Below, piece by piece: positions 37,720-46,237 of a stretch of DNA of 57,862 bases (its first letter is position 1; every line of letters starts with the position of its first letter). The stretch comes from an uncultured Actinomyces sp. (GTDB lineage: Bacteria > Actinomycetota > Actinomycetes > Actinomycetales > Actinomycetaceae). Position numbers and translations under genes: made by a program. The notes below the pieces were generated by a model. It worked only from the letters and a program-made list of their open reading frames with translations. It was not told the origin of the DNA and ran no database searches. The DNA lies in assembly GCA_938040725.1 (NCBI GenBank), contig CALHZX010000007.1, positions 1 through 57,862 on the forward strand. Reading direction: 5' to 3'.

Positions 37720-38310
37720 TCAGTCGTCGACCTGGTTGATGACCGCGTCAGCGACCTCACGCATCGACAGACGACGATCCATCGACGTCTTCTGGATCCA
37801 GCGGAAGGCCTCAGGCTCGCTCATTCCCATGTTCTTCATCAGCAGTCCCTTGGCGCGGTCAACACGCTTACGAGTCTCGAAGCGATCAGACAGATCGGCG
37901 ATTTGGTCCTCAAGCGACTCGATCTCAGCGTGACGCGACAGTGCAATCTCAACGGCGGGAATCAGGTCGGCCGGGCTAAACGGCTTCACAACGTAAGCCA
38001 TCGCACCGGCGTCACGTGCGCGCTCGACAAGCTCCGTCTGCGAGAAGGCAGTGAGCATGACGACGGCACACGACAGTTCCTGCAAGATCTTTTCCGCTGC
38101 GGTGATGCCATCCATCTTCGGCATCTTGACATCCATCACACACAGGTCGGGTTCGAGCTCGAGTGCCAGCTCGACAGCTTCCTCACCGTCGGCGGCCTCG
38201 CCGACGACCTCGAACCCCGCCTGGGTGAGCGTCTCAACGATATCGAGACGAATCAACCCCTCGTCTTCTGCGACGAGGACGCGACGCGGTTCAGCCTGCT
38301 CTTCACTCAT
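37720..38310 (-). CDS. pdtaR: response regulator with ANTAR domain (PdtaR-like)
   Basis: 196 residues from the ATG at 38310 (an ATG two codons upstream shares the GAGG site). The receiver domain has the acidic pair in VAEDEG, the phosphoacceptor Asp in VMDVKMPKMDG, the conserved Thr in MLTAFS and Lys in VVKPFS. The C-terminal ANTAR domain (KRVDRAKGLLMKNMGMSEPE ... LSMREVADAV) binds paired RNA hairpins and controls transcription elongation or translation. The mycobacterial homologue PdtaR works with the cytoplasmic sensor kinase PdtaS; no kinase gene is in this window. The conserved neighbours pyk, polA and a leucine tRNA match the mycobacterial arrangement. Confidence 0.93.
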   Translation of the reverse strand: MSEEQAEPRRVLVAEDEGLIRLDIVETLTQAGFEVVGEAADGEEAVELALELEPDLCVMDVKMPKMDGITAAEKILQELSCAVVMLTAFSQTELVERARDAGAMAYVVKPFSPADLIPAVEIALSRHAEIESLEDQIADLSDRFETRKRVDRAKGLLMKNMGMSEPEAFRWIQKTSMDRRLSMREVADAVINQVDD

Positions 38311-38373
38311 TGTCATATTCCTCAGTTTGATCGGTTTGCTCAGCTGCTCTATTGTGGTTCTCGCACACGCGAA

Positions 38374-38447
38374 GCCCCGATAGCCCAACTGGCAGAGGCG
38401 GTCGGCTCAAACCCGGCTTGTTGTGGGTTCGAATCCCACTCGGGGTA
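38374..38447 (+). tRNA. tRNA with anticodon CAA (tRNA-Leu by anticodon)
   Basis: A full cloverleaf can be drawn: acceptor stem 38374-38380 with 38440-38446 (G-U at the first pair), a three-bp D stem with GG in the loop, anticodon stem 38401-38405 with 38413-38417 and loop CTCAAAC (anticodon CAA at 38408-38410), a five-base variable region, and a T arm GTGGG-TTCGAAT-CCCAC. Discriminator A is at 38447; only CC of the CCA end is encoded. CAA reads the leucine codon UUG, yet the variable region is short (class I), whereas leucine tRNAs normally have a long variable arm. It is divergent from the PdtaR-like gene. Confidence 0.88.
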
Positions 38448-38542
38448 CCGCCAGTGGAGTACGTGCTCCTAATGGTACCGGCATTTCAGCGCATATGCGA
38501 CGTGCGCACCACAATTGATACATCAAAATCGCAGACGGAGAA

Positions 38543-38571
38543 GGGGCCGACAAGCATTGCTTGTCGGCCCC
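38543..38571 (-). terminator. terminator of the 71-residue gene
   Basis: A perfect 13-bp stem (38543-38555 with 38559-38571) with a three-base loop begins 10 bases after the stop of the small gene on the minus strand, followed by TTCTCCG. It may also stop transcription coming from the tRNA on the other strand. Confidence 0.75.
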
Positions 38572-38580
38572 TGTCACGAC

Positions 38581-38796
38581 TCAGGCCACGACGCTCAGTT
38601 CGAGACCGAGGTACTCGGCAGCCGCGCCCCTGCGGGCCGGCTCGTCAAGATCGGCGATAGCCTGCTTGACCCTCGAATCGTGGAAGTCAGCAAACCAGGG
38701 CTCAACGGCGCGCGAGAGCTGGCCGACCTCCAGGTTGTTGGCCACACGGCCAAACAGAGTATCGTGGACCGACACGGTCCGGATGTTCGTATTCAT
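38581..38796 (-). CDS. small protein of unknown function
   Basis: 71 residues, not recognised. The evidence that it is real is a strong GGAGGAAG ribosome-binding site seven bases before the ATG, an isolated position with about 190 bases of leader space upstream, and a dedicated hairpin directly after the stop. The protein is mildly acidic and looks helical, with no membrane segment, no cysteine and no signal peptide. It starts MNTNIRTVSVHDTLFGRVAN and ends in a Leu/Val-rich tail. It lies between the tRNA and pyk. Confidence 0.75.
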   Translation of the reverse strand: MNTNIRTVSVHDTLFGRVANNLEVGQLSRAVEPWFADFHDSRVKQAIADLDEPARRGAAAEYLGLELSVVA

Positions 38797-38925
38797 TTTT
38801 CTTCCTCCATCTTCTTCTCTTCAGGCGCGCCAGAAAACATACTTTGATCGCACAGGCATTTCTGAGCACGCCGAGCAGCACTTTGCTGCATGTGCCGCGC
38901 CGTCGTTGGTGCGGCGTCCACGTGT

Positions 38926-38976
38926 CACAACGTGTATCCGAGTACTTTATTCCACGAAACCCGTTTTGTCCACGTG
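38926..38976. repeat. direct repeat GTCCACGTG in the upstream region of the small gene
   Basis: Two exact copies of GTCCACGTG (38926-38934 and 38968-38976) lie 42 bases apart, about four helical turns, in the gap between the pyk terminator and the 71-residue gene. They could be binding sites for a regulator of the small gene. The rest of the 38797-38980 gap shows no other feature. Confidence 0.4.
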
Positions 38977-38979
38977 ACG

Positions 38980-39023
38980 AAACAAAAACAGTGGGGGCGC
39001 TGGCTCGTCGCCAGCGCCCCCAC
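38980..39023 (-). terminator. intrinsic terminator of pyk
   Basis: A perfect 14-bp stem (38991-39004 with 39010-39023) with a five-base loop follows pyk by 12 bases and is followed on the minus strand by TGTTTTTGTTT. Confidence 0.9.
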
Positions 39024-39035
39024 TACTCACGCATC

Positions 39036-40481
39036 TCACGCGTGGCGCAGACCGCCAATCGCATAGTCGGCTTCATCTCCAACTTCGTGGATACGCAGCA
39101 TGTTCGAGGAGCCAGCGATGCCCGGCGGCATACCAGCAACGATCACGAGCTGATCACCGATGTCCGCCAGGTGCGAGGACTGCACGACCTGATCGAGCTG
39201 CCACACCATATCGTCCGTGTGTTGCACCTCGGGAACACGGTAGGTCTGAATGCCCCACGAGAGCGCCAGACGACGACGAGTCGACTCGAGCGGCGTGAAC
39301 GCCAGCATCGGGATCGGACGGCGCATGCGCGAAAGCAGACGCGCCGACGTGCCGGACTGGCTAAACGTCACCAGGTAACGGGCATCCAGGTGCTCGGCGA
39401 TACGAGCGGCAGCTTCGCAGATAACACCCGCACGGTCAGCGTAGAAACCGGGGATGGAGGCGATGCGCTCACCACCGTTTTCTTCCGTCGACTCGATGAT
39501 GGCGGCCATCGTACGGACGGTCTCAATCGGGAACGCGCCGACCGACGTCTCACCAGACAGCATGACTGCATCGGCGCCATCAAGGATGGCATTCGCGCAG
39601 TCGGAGGCCTCGGCACGCGTGGGGCGCGGGTTCTTGATCATCGAGTCCATGACCTGCGTCGCGACGATAACCGGCTTGGCGGCGATACGAGCAAGCTCAA
39701 TCGCTCGCTTCTGAACCAGCGGCACGGCTTCCAGGGGCATCTCCACACCGAGGTCACCGCGGGCGACCATGATGCCGTCAAATGCCTCGACAATCTCTTC
39801 CAGCGCCTCAACGGCCTGCGGCTTTTCAATCTTGGCGATGACCGGAATCCGCTTGCCCATCTCGTCCATGATCTCGTGGACGTCTTTAATGTCCTGCGCA
39901 GAACGCACGAAGGACAGCGCGATAAAGTCAGCATCCTGCTCAATGCCCCAGTGCAGGTCTTCCTTATCCTTTTCAGACAGTGCGGGGACGGACACGGCAA
40001 CGCCAGGAAGGTTCAGGCCCTTATGGTCCGACACCATGCCGGGAACCTCAACGCGGGTGACGACGTCAGTATCCGTCACCTCGACGACGCGGACCGCGAC
40101 GTTGCCGTCATCGATCAGCAGGCGGTCACCGGGAGCGCAGTCGCCGGGCAGCCCCTTGAAGGTCGTACCGACGAGTTCCTTCGTGCCGGGAACATCACGG
40201 GTGGTGATGGTGAACGTGTCACCGATCTTGAGTTCCTGGGGGCCATCCTGAAAGGTTTCCAAGCGGATCTTGGGGCCCTGGAGGTCAACCAGGACAGCGA
40301 CCGCGCGACCGGACGTCGCAGACGCCTTCCTCACGCGCTCAATGACGGCCTCGTGTTCCTCAGCCTTTCCATGCGACCGGTTAATACGCGCGACATCCAT
40401 GCCGGCGTCCACCAGCGCCTGGAGCTGCTCAGGAGAATCAGTAGCAGGTCCAATAGTGCAGACAATCTTAGCTCGACGCAT
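39036..40481 (-). CDS. pyk: pyruvate kinase
   Basis: 481 residues from the ATG at 40481. It converts phosphoenolpyruvate and ADP to pyruvate and ATP. Present are the N-terminal RRAKIVCTIGPA, the substrate motif MVARGDLGVEMPLE, IAKIEKPQA with the catalytic lysine, and NPRPTRAEASDCANAILDG in the active-site loop; the C-terminal domain is full length. No ribosome-binding site is visible, and TAAACT lies only seven bases upstream of the ATG, so a leaderless message is likely. A perfect terminator follows. The frame on the opposite strand is a shadow. Confidence 0.97.
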   Translation of the reverse strand: MRRAKIVCTIGPATDSPEQLQALVDAGMDVARINRSHGKAEEHEAVIERVRKASATSGRAVAVLVDLQGPKIRLETFQDGPQELKIGDTFTITTRDVPGTKELVGTTFKGLPGDCAPGDRLLIDDGNVAVRVVEVTDTDVVTRVEVPGMVSDHKGLNLPGVAVSVPALSEKDKEDLHWGIEQDADFIALSFVRSAQDIKDVHEIMDEMGKRIPVIAKIEKPQAVEALEEIVEAFDGIMVARGDLGVEMPLEAVPLVQKRAIELARIAAKPVIVATQVMDSMIKNPRPTRAEASDCANAILDGADAVMLSGETSVGAFPIETVRTMAAIIESTEENGGERIASIPGFYADRAGVICEAAARIAEHLDARYLVTFSQSGTSARLLSRMRRPIPMLAFTPLESTRRRLALSWGIQTYRVPEVQHTDDMVWQLDQVVQSSHLADIGDQLVIVAGMPPGIAGSSNMLRIHEVGDEADYAIGGLRHA

Positions 40482-40605
40482 AAATAAGAGTTTACCGCCC
40501 AATCACAGTTGGAAGGAAGAGGATCCACTCCGGGTCGGCGTGATCATTCCCATGAATCCGCCTGTGGTAGGACCTCAGCGCGGAGAAAAACGACCAAGCT
40601 CAGGA

Positions 40606-41565
40606 TCAGAACGACTCGAGAGTACTCTCGTGCGCGGACCCTTCTTCACTCACGCCAGCACCGACGATATCGTCAGCGTCACTGTCTTCGGGGGCAGCCT
40701 GGTCCTCCGTTTGCTCGTCGTCCGCCGCGGATTCTCCGTCGCGTGCAACGACGGTCGTCGAGCGTCCCAGCCGACCAGCGACGACGAACACAAGCACGCC
40801 GAGCGCGAACACGAGCAGGGACGTCCACACGTTGAGGCGCAGACCGAGAACTCTGTGCGCATCGTCGATGCGCAGCATTTCGATCCAGCTGCGTCCCGCT
40901 GTGTACGCCATCAGGTACAGACCGAACACCTGGCCACCGGCGAAGCGGTGACGACGATCAAGCCACACGATAATGGCGGCTGCTGCAAGGTTCCACAGGC
41001 ACTCGTAAAGAAATGTCGGGTGGAACAAAGTGCCTGCCGGATACCCGGCGGGCATGTGGGCCACATCGATCTGAAGTCCCCACGGCATTGTTGTCGGAGC
41101 GCCGAAGAGCTCTTGGTTAAACCAGTTTCCCCACCGCCCGATGGCCTGTGCAACGAGCAGCGCCGGGGCCAAAGAATCAGCAATCGGGCCGAAGCGCACG
41201 CCCGCACGCTTGACGGCAATAAATGCACCCAGCGCGCCGAAGGCAACGCCACCCCAAATTCCGAGGCCACCGCGCCAAATCTGGAAGGCAAGCATCGGAT
41301 CACCACCCGGGCCAAAGTAGGCATCCGGGGACGTAACGACGTGATAAATCCGCGCACCCACAACTCCGAGCGGAATCGCCCAGAGCGCCACGTCGTAGAG
41401 CGTGTCAGGATTTCCTCCGCGAGCACGGTAACGGCGAGCGGTCCACCAGACGCCGATGATCATGCCGACGGCAATGATGATGCCGTAGGCGCGCAGCGGG
41501 ATCGGGCCGAGGTGCCAGACGCCCTGCGAAGGCGATGGGATGCCGACAGCGACGAGAGTGTTCAC
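40606..41565 (-). CDS. lgt: prolipoprotein diacylglyceryl transferase
   Basis: 319 residues with about seven membrane helices. Lgt transfers diacylglycerol from phosphatidylglycerol to the lipobox cysteine of prelipoproteins. The signature GRWGNWFNQELFG, the IRLRAYG-like N-terminal segment and the arginine-rich loop are present. After the last helix there is a tail of about 50 residues very rich in Asp, Glu, Ser and Ala (DGESAADDEQTEDQAAPEDS), longer than in enterobacterial Lgt but common in actinobacteria. The GTG start overlaps the trpA stop by four bases, so lgt is translated with the trp genes. Confidence 0.95.
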   Translation of the reverse strand: MNTLVAVGIPSPSQGVWHLGPIPLRAYGIIIAVGMIIGVWWTARRYRARGGNPDTLYDVALWAIPLGVVGARIYHVVTSPDAYFGPGGDPMLAFQIWRGGLGIWGGVAFGALGAFIAVKRAGVRFGPIADSLAPALLVAQAIGRWGNWFNQELFGAPTTMPWGLQIDVAHMPAGYPAGTLFHPTFLYECLWNLAAAAIIVWLDRRHRFAGGQVFGLYLMAYTAGRSWIEMLRIDDAHRVLGLRLNVWTSLLVFALGVLVFVVAGRLGRSTTVVARDGESAADDEQTEDQAAPEDSDADDIVGAGVSEEGSAHESTLESF

Positions 41566-42371
41566 GCGCGGGCCCCGCTGACGCCGGCCTTCAGTTCGGT
41601 GGCAAGCTCGCCCAGCGCCTTCAGACCACGGTCGATCGAGTCGTCGAAGAGCGTCTTAACCAGCGCGGAACCGACGATGACTCCGTCCGCATATGCGCCG
41701 ATCTCGCGGGCCTGCGCGCCATTGGACACGCCGAGGCCCACGCACACGCGCTCGGCACCAGCGGCGCGAGTACGCGCGACAACGTCGCCGACATGCGCGC
41801 CAACAGCCGCACGCGCGCCCGTGACGCCCATCGACGAGGCCGCGTACACCCAGCCACGCGAGTGCTCGGCGATGAGCTTAAGGCGGTGCTCGGGGGAGGA
41901 GGGCGCGCTCAGGTAGATGCGTTCCAGGTCGTACTTATCCGACGCGGCCTCCCACTGTGCGCCCTCTTCGGGCGGCAGGTCAGGGGTGATGAGGCCGGAA
42001 CCGCCCACGGCAGCAAAATCCTTTGCGAAACGTTCAACGCCCCACCACTCAACGGGATTCCAGTAGGTCATCGAGCAGGTCGAAATTCCGCACGAGGTCA
42101 GCTCGTCCACCGCGTGGAAGAGGTCCTCGAGGTGGGTGCCGCGCTCGAGAGCAGCGACGGTCGCTCGCTGGATCGTCGGACCGTCCATTCCGGGATCCGA
42201 GTATGGGAAACCGAGTTCGATGACGTCAACGCCGCAATCCGCCAGAACTTTGCCCGCACGAATCGAATCATCGACCGACGGGAAGCCGACGGGCAGGTAG
42301 GCGATGAGCGCCGCGTCGCCGCGCTCACGGGCAGCATCAATGGCAACGGCTGAATGGGGTGCACGCGTCAT
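41562..42371 (-). CDS. trpA: tryptophan synthase alpha chain
   Basis: 269 residues from the ATG at 42371, which has GAGGAG seven bases upstream; the longer frame runs back into trpB. TrpA cleaves indole-3-glycerol phosphate and passes indole to TrpB through a tunnel. The catalytic Glu lies in DVIELGFPYSDPGMDGP, which also contains the second catalytic Asp. The GVTGARA and GLGVSNGAQAREI phosphate-binding segments are intact. The gene follows trpB by one base and overlaps lgt. Confidence 0.96.
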   Translation of the reverse strand: MTRAPHSAVAIDAARERGDAALIAYLPVGFPSVDDSIRAGKVLADCGVDVIELGFPYSDPGMDGPTIQRATVAALERGTHLEDLFHAVDELTSCGISTCSMTYWNPVEWWGVERFAKDFAAVGGSGLITPDLPPEEGAQWEAASDKYDLERIYLSAPSSPEHRLKLIAEHSRGWVYAASSMGVTGARAAVGAHVGDVVARTRAAGAERVCVGLGVSNGAQAREIGAYADGVIVGSALVKTLFDDSIDRGLKALGELATELKAGVSGARA

Positions 42372-42372
42372 G

Positions 42373-43668
42373 TCACTTCTCCTCGTTTTGATCCAGGACG
42401 GCGACGCCCGACGGCCCGGCACTGGGGTCGATGACCTGCAGCTTCGCTTGTCCGTAGCCGAACCACCGCGATGCGGTATCCACGTCCTTGTCGCCGCGCC
42501 CGGACACGGTCACGATGACGATTGGCTCCTCCCCAGGTTCAAAGGGGCCTTCCGCTTCGACCTTGGCCAACGCCCACTTGCGGACACCAGCAAGGGCATG
42601 GGAGGACTCAATGGCGGGAATGATGCCCTCAGTGCGGGACAGATGCAGGAACGCGTCCATAGCCTCGGCGTCAGAAATAGGCATGTACGAGGCGCGACCC
42701 GTCCGCGCCAACCACGCGTGCTCCGGGCCGACACCCGGGTAGTCGAGGCCGGCGGAAATCGAGTGCGAGGCCTTCGTCTGGCCGTCACGCTCCTGCAGGA
42801 CGAACGTACGCGCGCCGTGAAGCACGCCGACCTCGTCAGCCGTGATGGAAGCGGCATGACGCCCCGTTTCAAAACCATCGCCCGCAGCCTCGCAGCCGAG
42901 AAGCTCGACACTCGGATCATCAATAAACGCGGTGAACGAGCCAATGGCGTTGGAGCCACCGCCCACGCAAGCGACCACCACGTCGGGCAGGCGGCCCTCA
43001 GCAGCGAGCAGCTGAGCACGCGCCTCATCGCCAATGACACGCTGGAGGTCGCGCACGAGTTCAGGGAACGGGTGCGGACCCGCAGCGGTACCGAAGATGT
43101 AGTTGGTCGTCTCGGCGTTGGTCACCCAGTCACGGAAAGCCTCGTTGATCGCATCCTTGAGGGTCGCGGAACCCGCAGTCACAGCGATGACTTCGGCTCC
43201 AAGCATCTGCATGCGTGCGACGTTCAGAGCCTGGCGCTCCGTGTCCTCGCGGCCCATGTAGATCGTGCAATCCAGGCCAAGAAGCGCCGCGGCCGTCGCC
43301 GTGGCCACGCCGTGCTGTCCCGCGCCGGTCTCCGCAATGACGCGGGTCTTTCCCAGCTCCTTGGTGAGCAACGCCTGCCCAAGCACGTTGTTAATCTTGT
43401 GCGACCCCGTATGGTTCAGATCCTCGCGCTTGAGGAAGACACGCACGCCACCCAAGTCGGCAGCGAAACAGGGGGCCTCCGTCAACAGGGAGGGACGTCC
43501 CGCGTAGTTCAGGAACAGATCGCGCAGTCGGCGCTGGAATGACCGGTCACGCCACAGGCGCTTCCACGCGGCTTCAACCTCTTCGAGGGGGCCCATGAGG
43601 GACTCGGCGACGAAGCGGCCTCCAAAATCACCGAAGTACGGTCCCTCCACAAAGTTATCGGATGCCAT
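42373..43668 (-). CDS. trpB: tryptophan synthase beta chain
   Basis: 431 residues from the ATG at 43668, which overlaps the trpC stop (TGATG) and has AAGGA five bases upstream; a GTG one codon upstream is too close to the ribosome-binding site. TrpB condenses indole with serine. The pyridoxal phosphate lysine is Lys91 in HTGSHKINN, the catalytic Glu is in ETGAGQHG, and the phosphate-binding loop is CVGGGSNAIG. It is the standard TrpB1 form that pairs with TrpA. Confidence 0.97.
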   Translation of the reverse strand: MASDNFVEGPYFGDFGGRFVAESLMGPLEEVEAAWKRLWRDRSFQRRLRDLFLNYAGRPSLLTEAPCFAADLGGVRVFLKREDLNHTGSHKINNVLGQALLTKELGKTRVIAETGAGQHGVATATAAALLGLDCTIYMGREDTERQALNVARMQMLGAEVIAVTAGSATLKDAINEAFRDWVTNAETTNYIFGTAAGPHPFPELVRDLQRVIGDEARAQLLAAEGRLPDVVVACVGGGSNAIGSFTAFIDDPSVELLGCEAAGDGFETGRHAASITADEVGVLHGARTFVLQERDGQTKASHSISAGLDYPGVGPEHAWLARTGRASYMPISDAEAMDAFLHLSRTEGIIPAIESSHALAGVRKWALAKVEAEGPFEPGEEPIVIVTVSGRGDKDVDTASRWFGYGQAKLQVIDPSAGPSGVAVLDQNEEK

Positions 43669-44516
43669 CACTGTCCTTCCTGACGCGCCGCAGCGACGCG
43701 AGCCTTACGATCCGTCCGCAGCGCGGGATGCTGTCCAGCGCTCACCATGTCCTGAATGCTCGCCATCGGATCGCCCGACGTCACGAGTGCCTCGCCAACG
43801 AGAACCGCATCTGCACCCCACTTGGCGTATTCAAAGACGTCGTGGGCGCTGGCGACGCCGGACTCGGCGACAGCGACAACGTCCTGCGGAATGACGTCAA
43901 TGACCTGCTCAACGGTCGAGCGGTCGACTTCCAGCGTCTTCAGATTGCGCGCGTTCACACCGATGATCGAGGCGCCTGCCTCCATCGCACGGAGGGCTTC
44001 GAGACGCGAGTGCGTCTCCACCAGGGCTTCCATGCCCAGCGAGCGGGTACGCTCCAGCAGGGACACGAGCACGTTCTGTTCAAGCGCCGCAACGATCAGA
44101 AGCACGAGATCAGCGCCGTGAGCACGCGCCTCGTGAATCTGGTAGGGCGTCACGATGAAATCCTTGCGAAGGACGGGAATGTCGACGGCTGCGCGTACCG
44201 CATCAAGATCGGCGAGCGAACCGTTAAAGCGACGCTGCTCAGTGAGCACCGAAATGACCGTGGCTCCCCCGGCCTCGTACGTTGAGGCGAGCGCAGCCGG
44301 ATCCGGGATCGCCGCCAGCGCGCCCTTCGACGGCGACGAGCGCTTCACCTCAGAAATGATCTTGACGGCGCCGGCGAGGCCCCGCAGAGCACCAAGCGCA
44401 TCCTTCGCCTCCGGAACCTGAGTCTCCATCTCCTTGATCCGAGCCAAAGGGACGCGGTCTTCACGCTCCTTCAGGTCCTGTCGGACCCCGGCGATAATGT
44501 CATCGAGAACGCTCAC
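43668..44516 (-). CDS. trpC: indole-3-glycerol phosphate synthase
   Basis: 282 residues. It closes the indole ring from carboxyphenylaminodeoxyribulose phosphate. The N-terminal KxxSPSKG-type motif reads SEVKRSSPSKGAL, VLRKDFIV holds the catalytic lysine, and IGVNARNLKT and VAESGV follow in order. It is a stand-alone enzyme: no TrpF domain is fused, in keeping with actinobacteria that use PriA for that step. The GTG start is preceded by GGGGAG. It is the second gene of trpECBA, with an 88-base gap after trpE. Confidence 0.96.
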   Translation of the reverse strand: MSVLDDIIAGVRQDLKEREDRVPLARIKEMETQVPEAKDALGALRGLAGAVKIISEVKRSSPSKGALAAIPDPAALASTYEAGGATVISVLTEQRRFNGSLADLDAVRAAVDIPVLRKDFIVTPYQIHEARAHGADLVLLIVAALEQNVLVSLLERTRSLGMEALVETHSRLEALRAMEAGASIIGVNARNLKTLEVDRSTVEQVIDVIPQDVVAVAESGVASAHDVFEYAKWGADAVLVGEALVTSGDPMASIQDMVSAGQHPALRTDRKARVAAARQEGQ

Positions 44517-44547
44517 GACGCTCCCCTTTCAGGCAGAAACGATCATT

Positions 44548-44588
44548 CCTCACCTAGGCTAGCGAAAAATGGCCGACGGCGGGTGAGG
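44548..44588 (-). other. inverted repeat in the trpE-trpC gap
   Basis: CCTCACC (44548-44554) and GGTGAGG (44582-44588) can form a seven-bp stem with a 27-base loop in the 88-base gap between trpE and trpC. It might be a weak hairpin that lowers expression of the distal genes or marks an internal promoter; the evidence is slight. Confidence 0.3.
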
Positions 44589-44604
44589 CATCCCGCAGGA
44601 CGGG

Positions 44605-46170
44605 TCAGGACAGGGGCACAAGGGTCGATGCCCGCACGACGGACTCGACTGCGGCAGCGGCCTTGTTACGGGACTCCTCGTACTCAAGCGCCGGAACCGA
44701 ATCGGCAACGAGTCCCGCACCCGCCTGCACCGAGGCAACGCCATCCTTCAGCGATGCCGTACGGATCGCGATCGCCAAATCTGCATCCCCCGACAGGTCG
44801 AAGTAGCCGACGACACCACCGTATACACCTCGCGCAGCGGGCTCGAAGTCATCGATCAGCTGGATCGCACGAGGCTTGGGCGCTCCCGACAGGGTACCCG
44901 CGGGGAACGTCGCAACCAGGGCGTCAAGAGCGTCAGCATCCGGGCGCAGCACACCCGTCACCGTCGACGAAATGTGCTGAATGTGCGAGAAACGCTTGAG
45001 CTCCATGAGCGTGGACACCTCGACCGACGCGGGATCGCACACCTTCGACAGGTCGTTGCGAGCCAGGTCAACGAGCATCACGTGCTCCGACAGTTCCTTG
45101 GGGTCCTCGAGCAGCTCAGCCGCCAGTCGGTGGTCCTCGGCAGAATCCGCACCACGGGGACGCGAGCCGGCGATCGGATACGTCCAGACGCGGCGTCGCT
45201 CACTCTTGACAAGGGTCTCCGGAGACGAGCCGACAACCTCGAAGTGGCCTCCCTTTTCATCGGGTAGGTCCAGGAAGTACATGTAGGGTGACGGATTGAC
45301 CGTACGCAAGACGCGGTAGACGTCGATACCACTGGCCGATGTCGACACATCAAGGCGCTGCGACACCACGATCTGGAACGCATCACCGTCTTCAATGGCG
45401 CGCTTGGCTGCATGGACGGAAGACTCGAAATCAGCGCGGCTCGTCCGTTGACGTACCTGAGGCGGCGTCGTGTCGCTCGTACCCAGGACCGCCGGTGCAA
45501 TCGGGGTCGCCAGCTGTGCCGTCATCGCGTCGAGGCGTTCGATAGCACGGTCATAGGCTCCCTCAACGCCGTCTGCCGAACCATTAAGATTCCAGGCGAT
45601 CGCCATCAGGTACACCGAGCCCGTCGCGTGGTCGAGAGCCGCGACCTCTGTCGCCAACACGAGCGTCGCGTCCGGAATATCTGACTCCTTCGGGGCTGTC
45701 GCGGCGAGTGTCGGCTCCCACTCAGGAATGATGCCCCAACCGAGAGAACCAACGAGAGCGCCCGTCAGCGGAGGCAAGCCTTGAATCGGCGGCGCAGCGA
45801 GCTCCTCGAGAGCGGAGTGAACGACCTCCAGGAACGTTCCCTCCTCACGAGCACCTTCCGGGTGGGAACCGATCCATTGTGCATGGCCGTCGCGTGCGAC
45901 GATGGCACCGGCACTCGAAGCTCCCACAAAAGACCATCGCCCCCACGAACCACCGTGCTCAGCGGACTCAAGAATGAAGCTGCCGTAGTTGCCATGGGCG
46001 AGCTGCCGGTAGACTCCCACCGCACTCAGCTCATCAGCGAGCACCCGCCGAACGACGGGGATCACGCGCCGTTGGGCTGCAAGATCGACAAAGACGTCCC
46101 GCGGGGGCCAGGTCTGGCCCCACTCGAGGCTCACAGGCTCACACTGATACGAAGGCGTCAAAATACTCAC
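44605..46170 (-). CDS. trpE: anthranilate synthase component I
   Basis: 521 residues from the GTG at 46170. TrpE makes anthranilate from chorismate with ammonia supplied by TrpG. The N-terminal regulatory part has the LLES-like feedback motif as FILESAEHGG, near residue 65. The C-terminal chorismate-binding domain contains PSPYMYFLDLP, VVGSSPETLVK, YPIAGSRPRG, HVMLVDLARND and FPAGTLSGAPKPRA in the right order. The gene is complete and should be inhibited by tryptophan. No trpG or trpD is beside it. No leader peptide with tryptophan codons was seen in the 67 bases upstream. Confidence 0.96.
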   Translation of the reverse strand: MSILTPSYQCEPVSLEWGQTWPPRDVFVDLAAQRRVIPVVRRVLADELSAVGVYRQLAHGNYGSFILESAEHGGSWGRWSFVGASSAGAIVARDGHAQWIGSHPEGAREEGTFLEVVHSALEELAAPPIQGLPPLTGALVGSLGWGIIPEWEPTLAATAPKESDIPDATLVLATEVAALDHATGSVYLMAIAWNLNGSADGVEGAYDRAIERLDAMTAQLATPIAPAVLGTSDTTPPQVRQRTSRADFESSVHAAKRAIEDGDAFQIVVSQRLDVSTSASGIDVYRVLRTVNPSPYMYFLDLPDEKGGHFEVVGSSPETLVKSERRRVWTYPIAGSRPRGADSAEDHRLAAELLEDPKELSEHVMLVDLARNDLSKVCDPASVEVSTLMELKRFSHIQHISSTVTGVLRPDADALDALVATFPAGTLSGAPKPRAIQLIDDFEPAARGVYGGVVGYFDLSGDADLAIAIRTASLKDGVASVQAGAGLVADSVPALEYEESRNKAAAAVESVVRASTLVPLS

Positions 46171-46237
46171 CGGCTCATTGTCCCATCCGGAAGCGGACTC
46201 GTCCCAGTGGGGTCCACAATGAGACCGAACAATAGTG

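Noticed and set aside
38844..41916. Overlapping frames of 547 and 548 codons opposite pyk and lgt
   Set aside because: Both are antisense shadows running through a terminator and an intergenic gap, with no coherent domain.
46171..46237. Tryptophan attenuator before trpE
   Set aside because: The 67-base gap has no short frame with consecutive tryptophan codons and no clear terminator/antiterminator pair.
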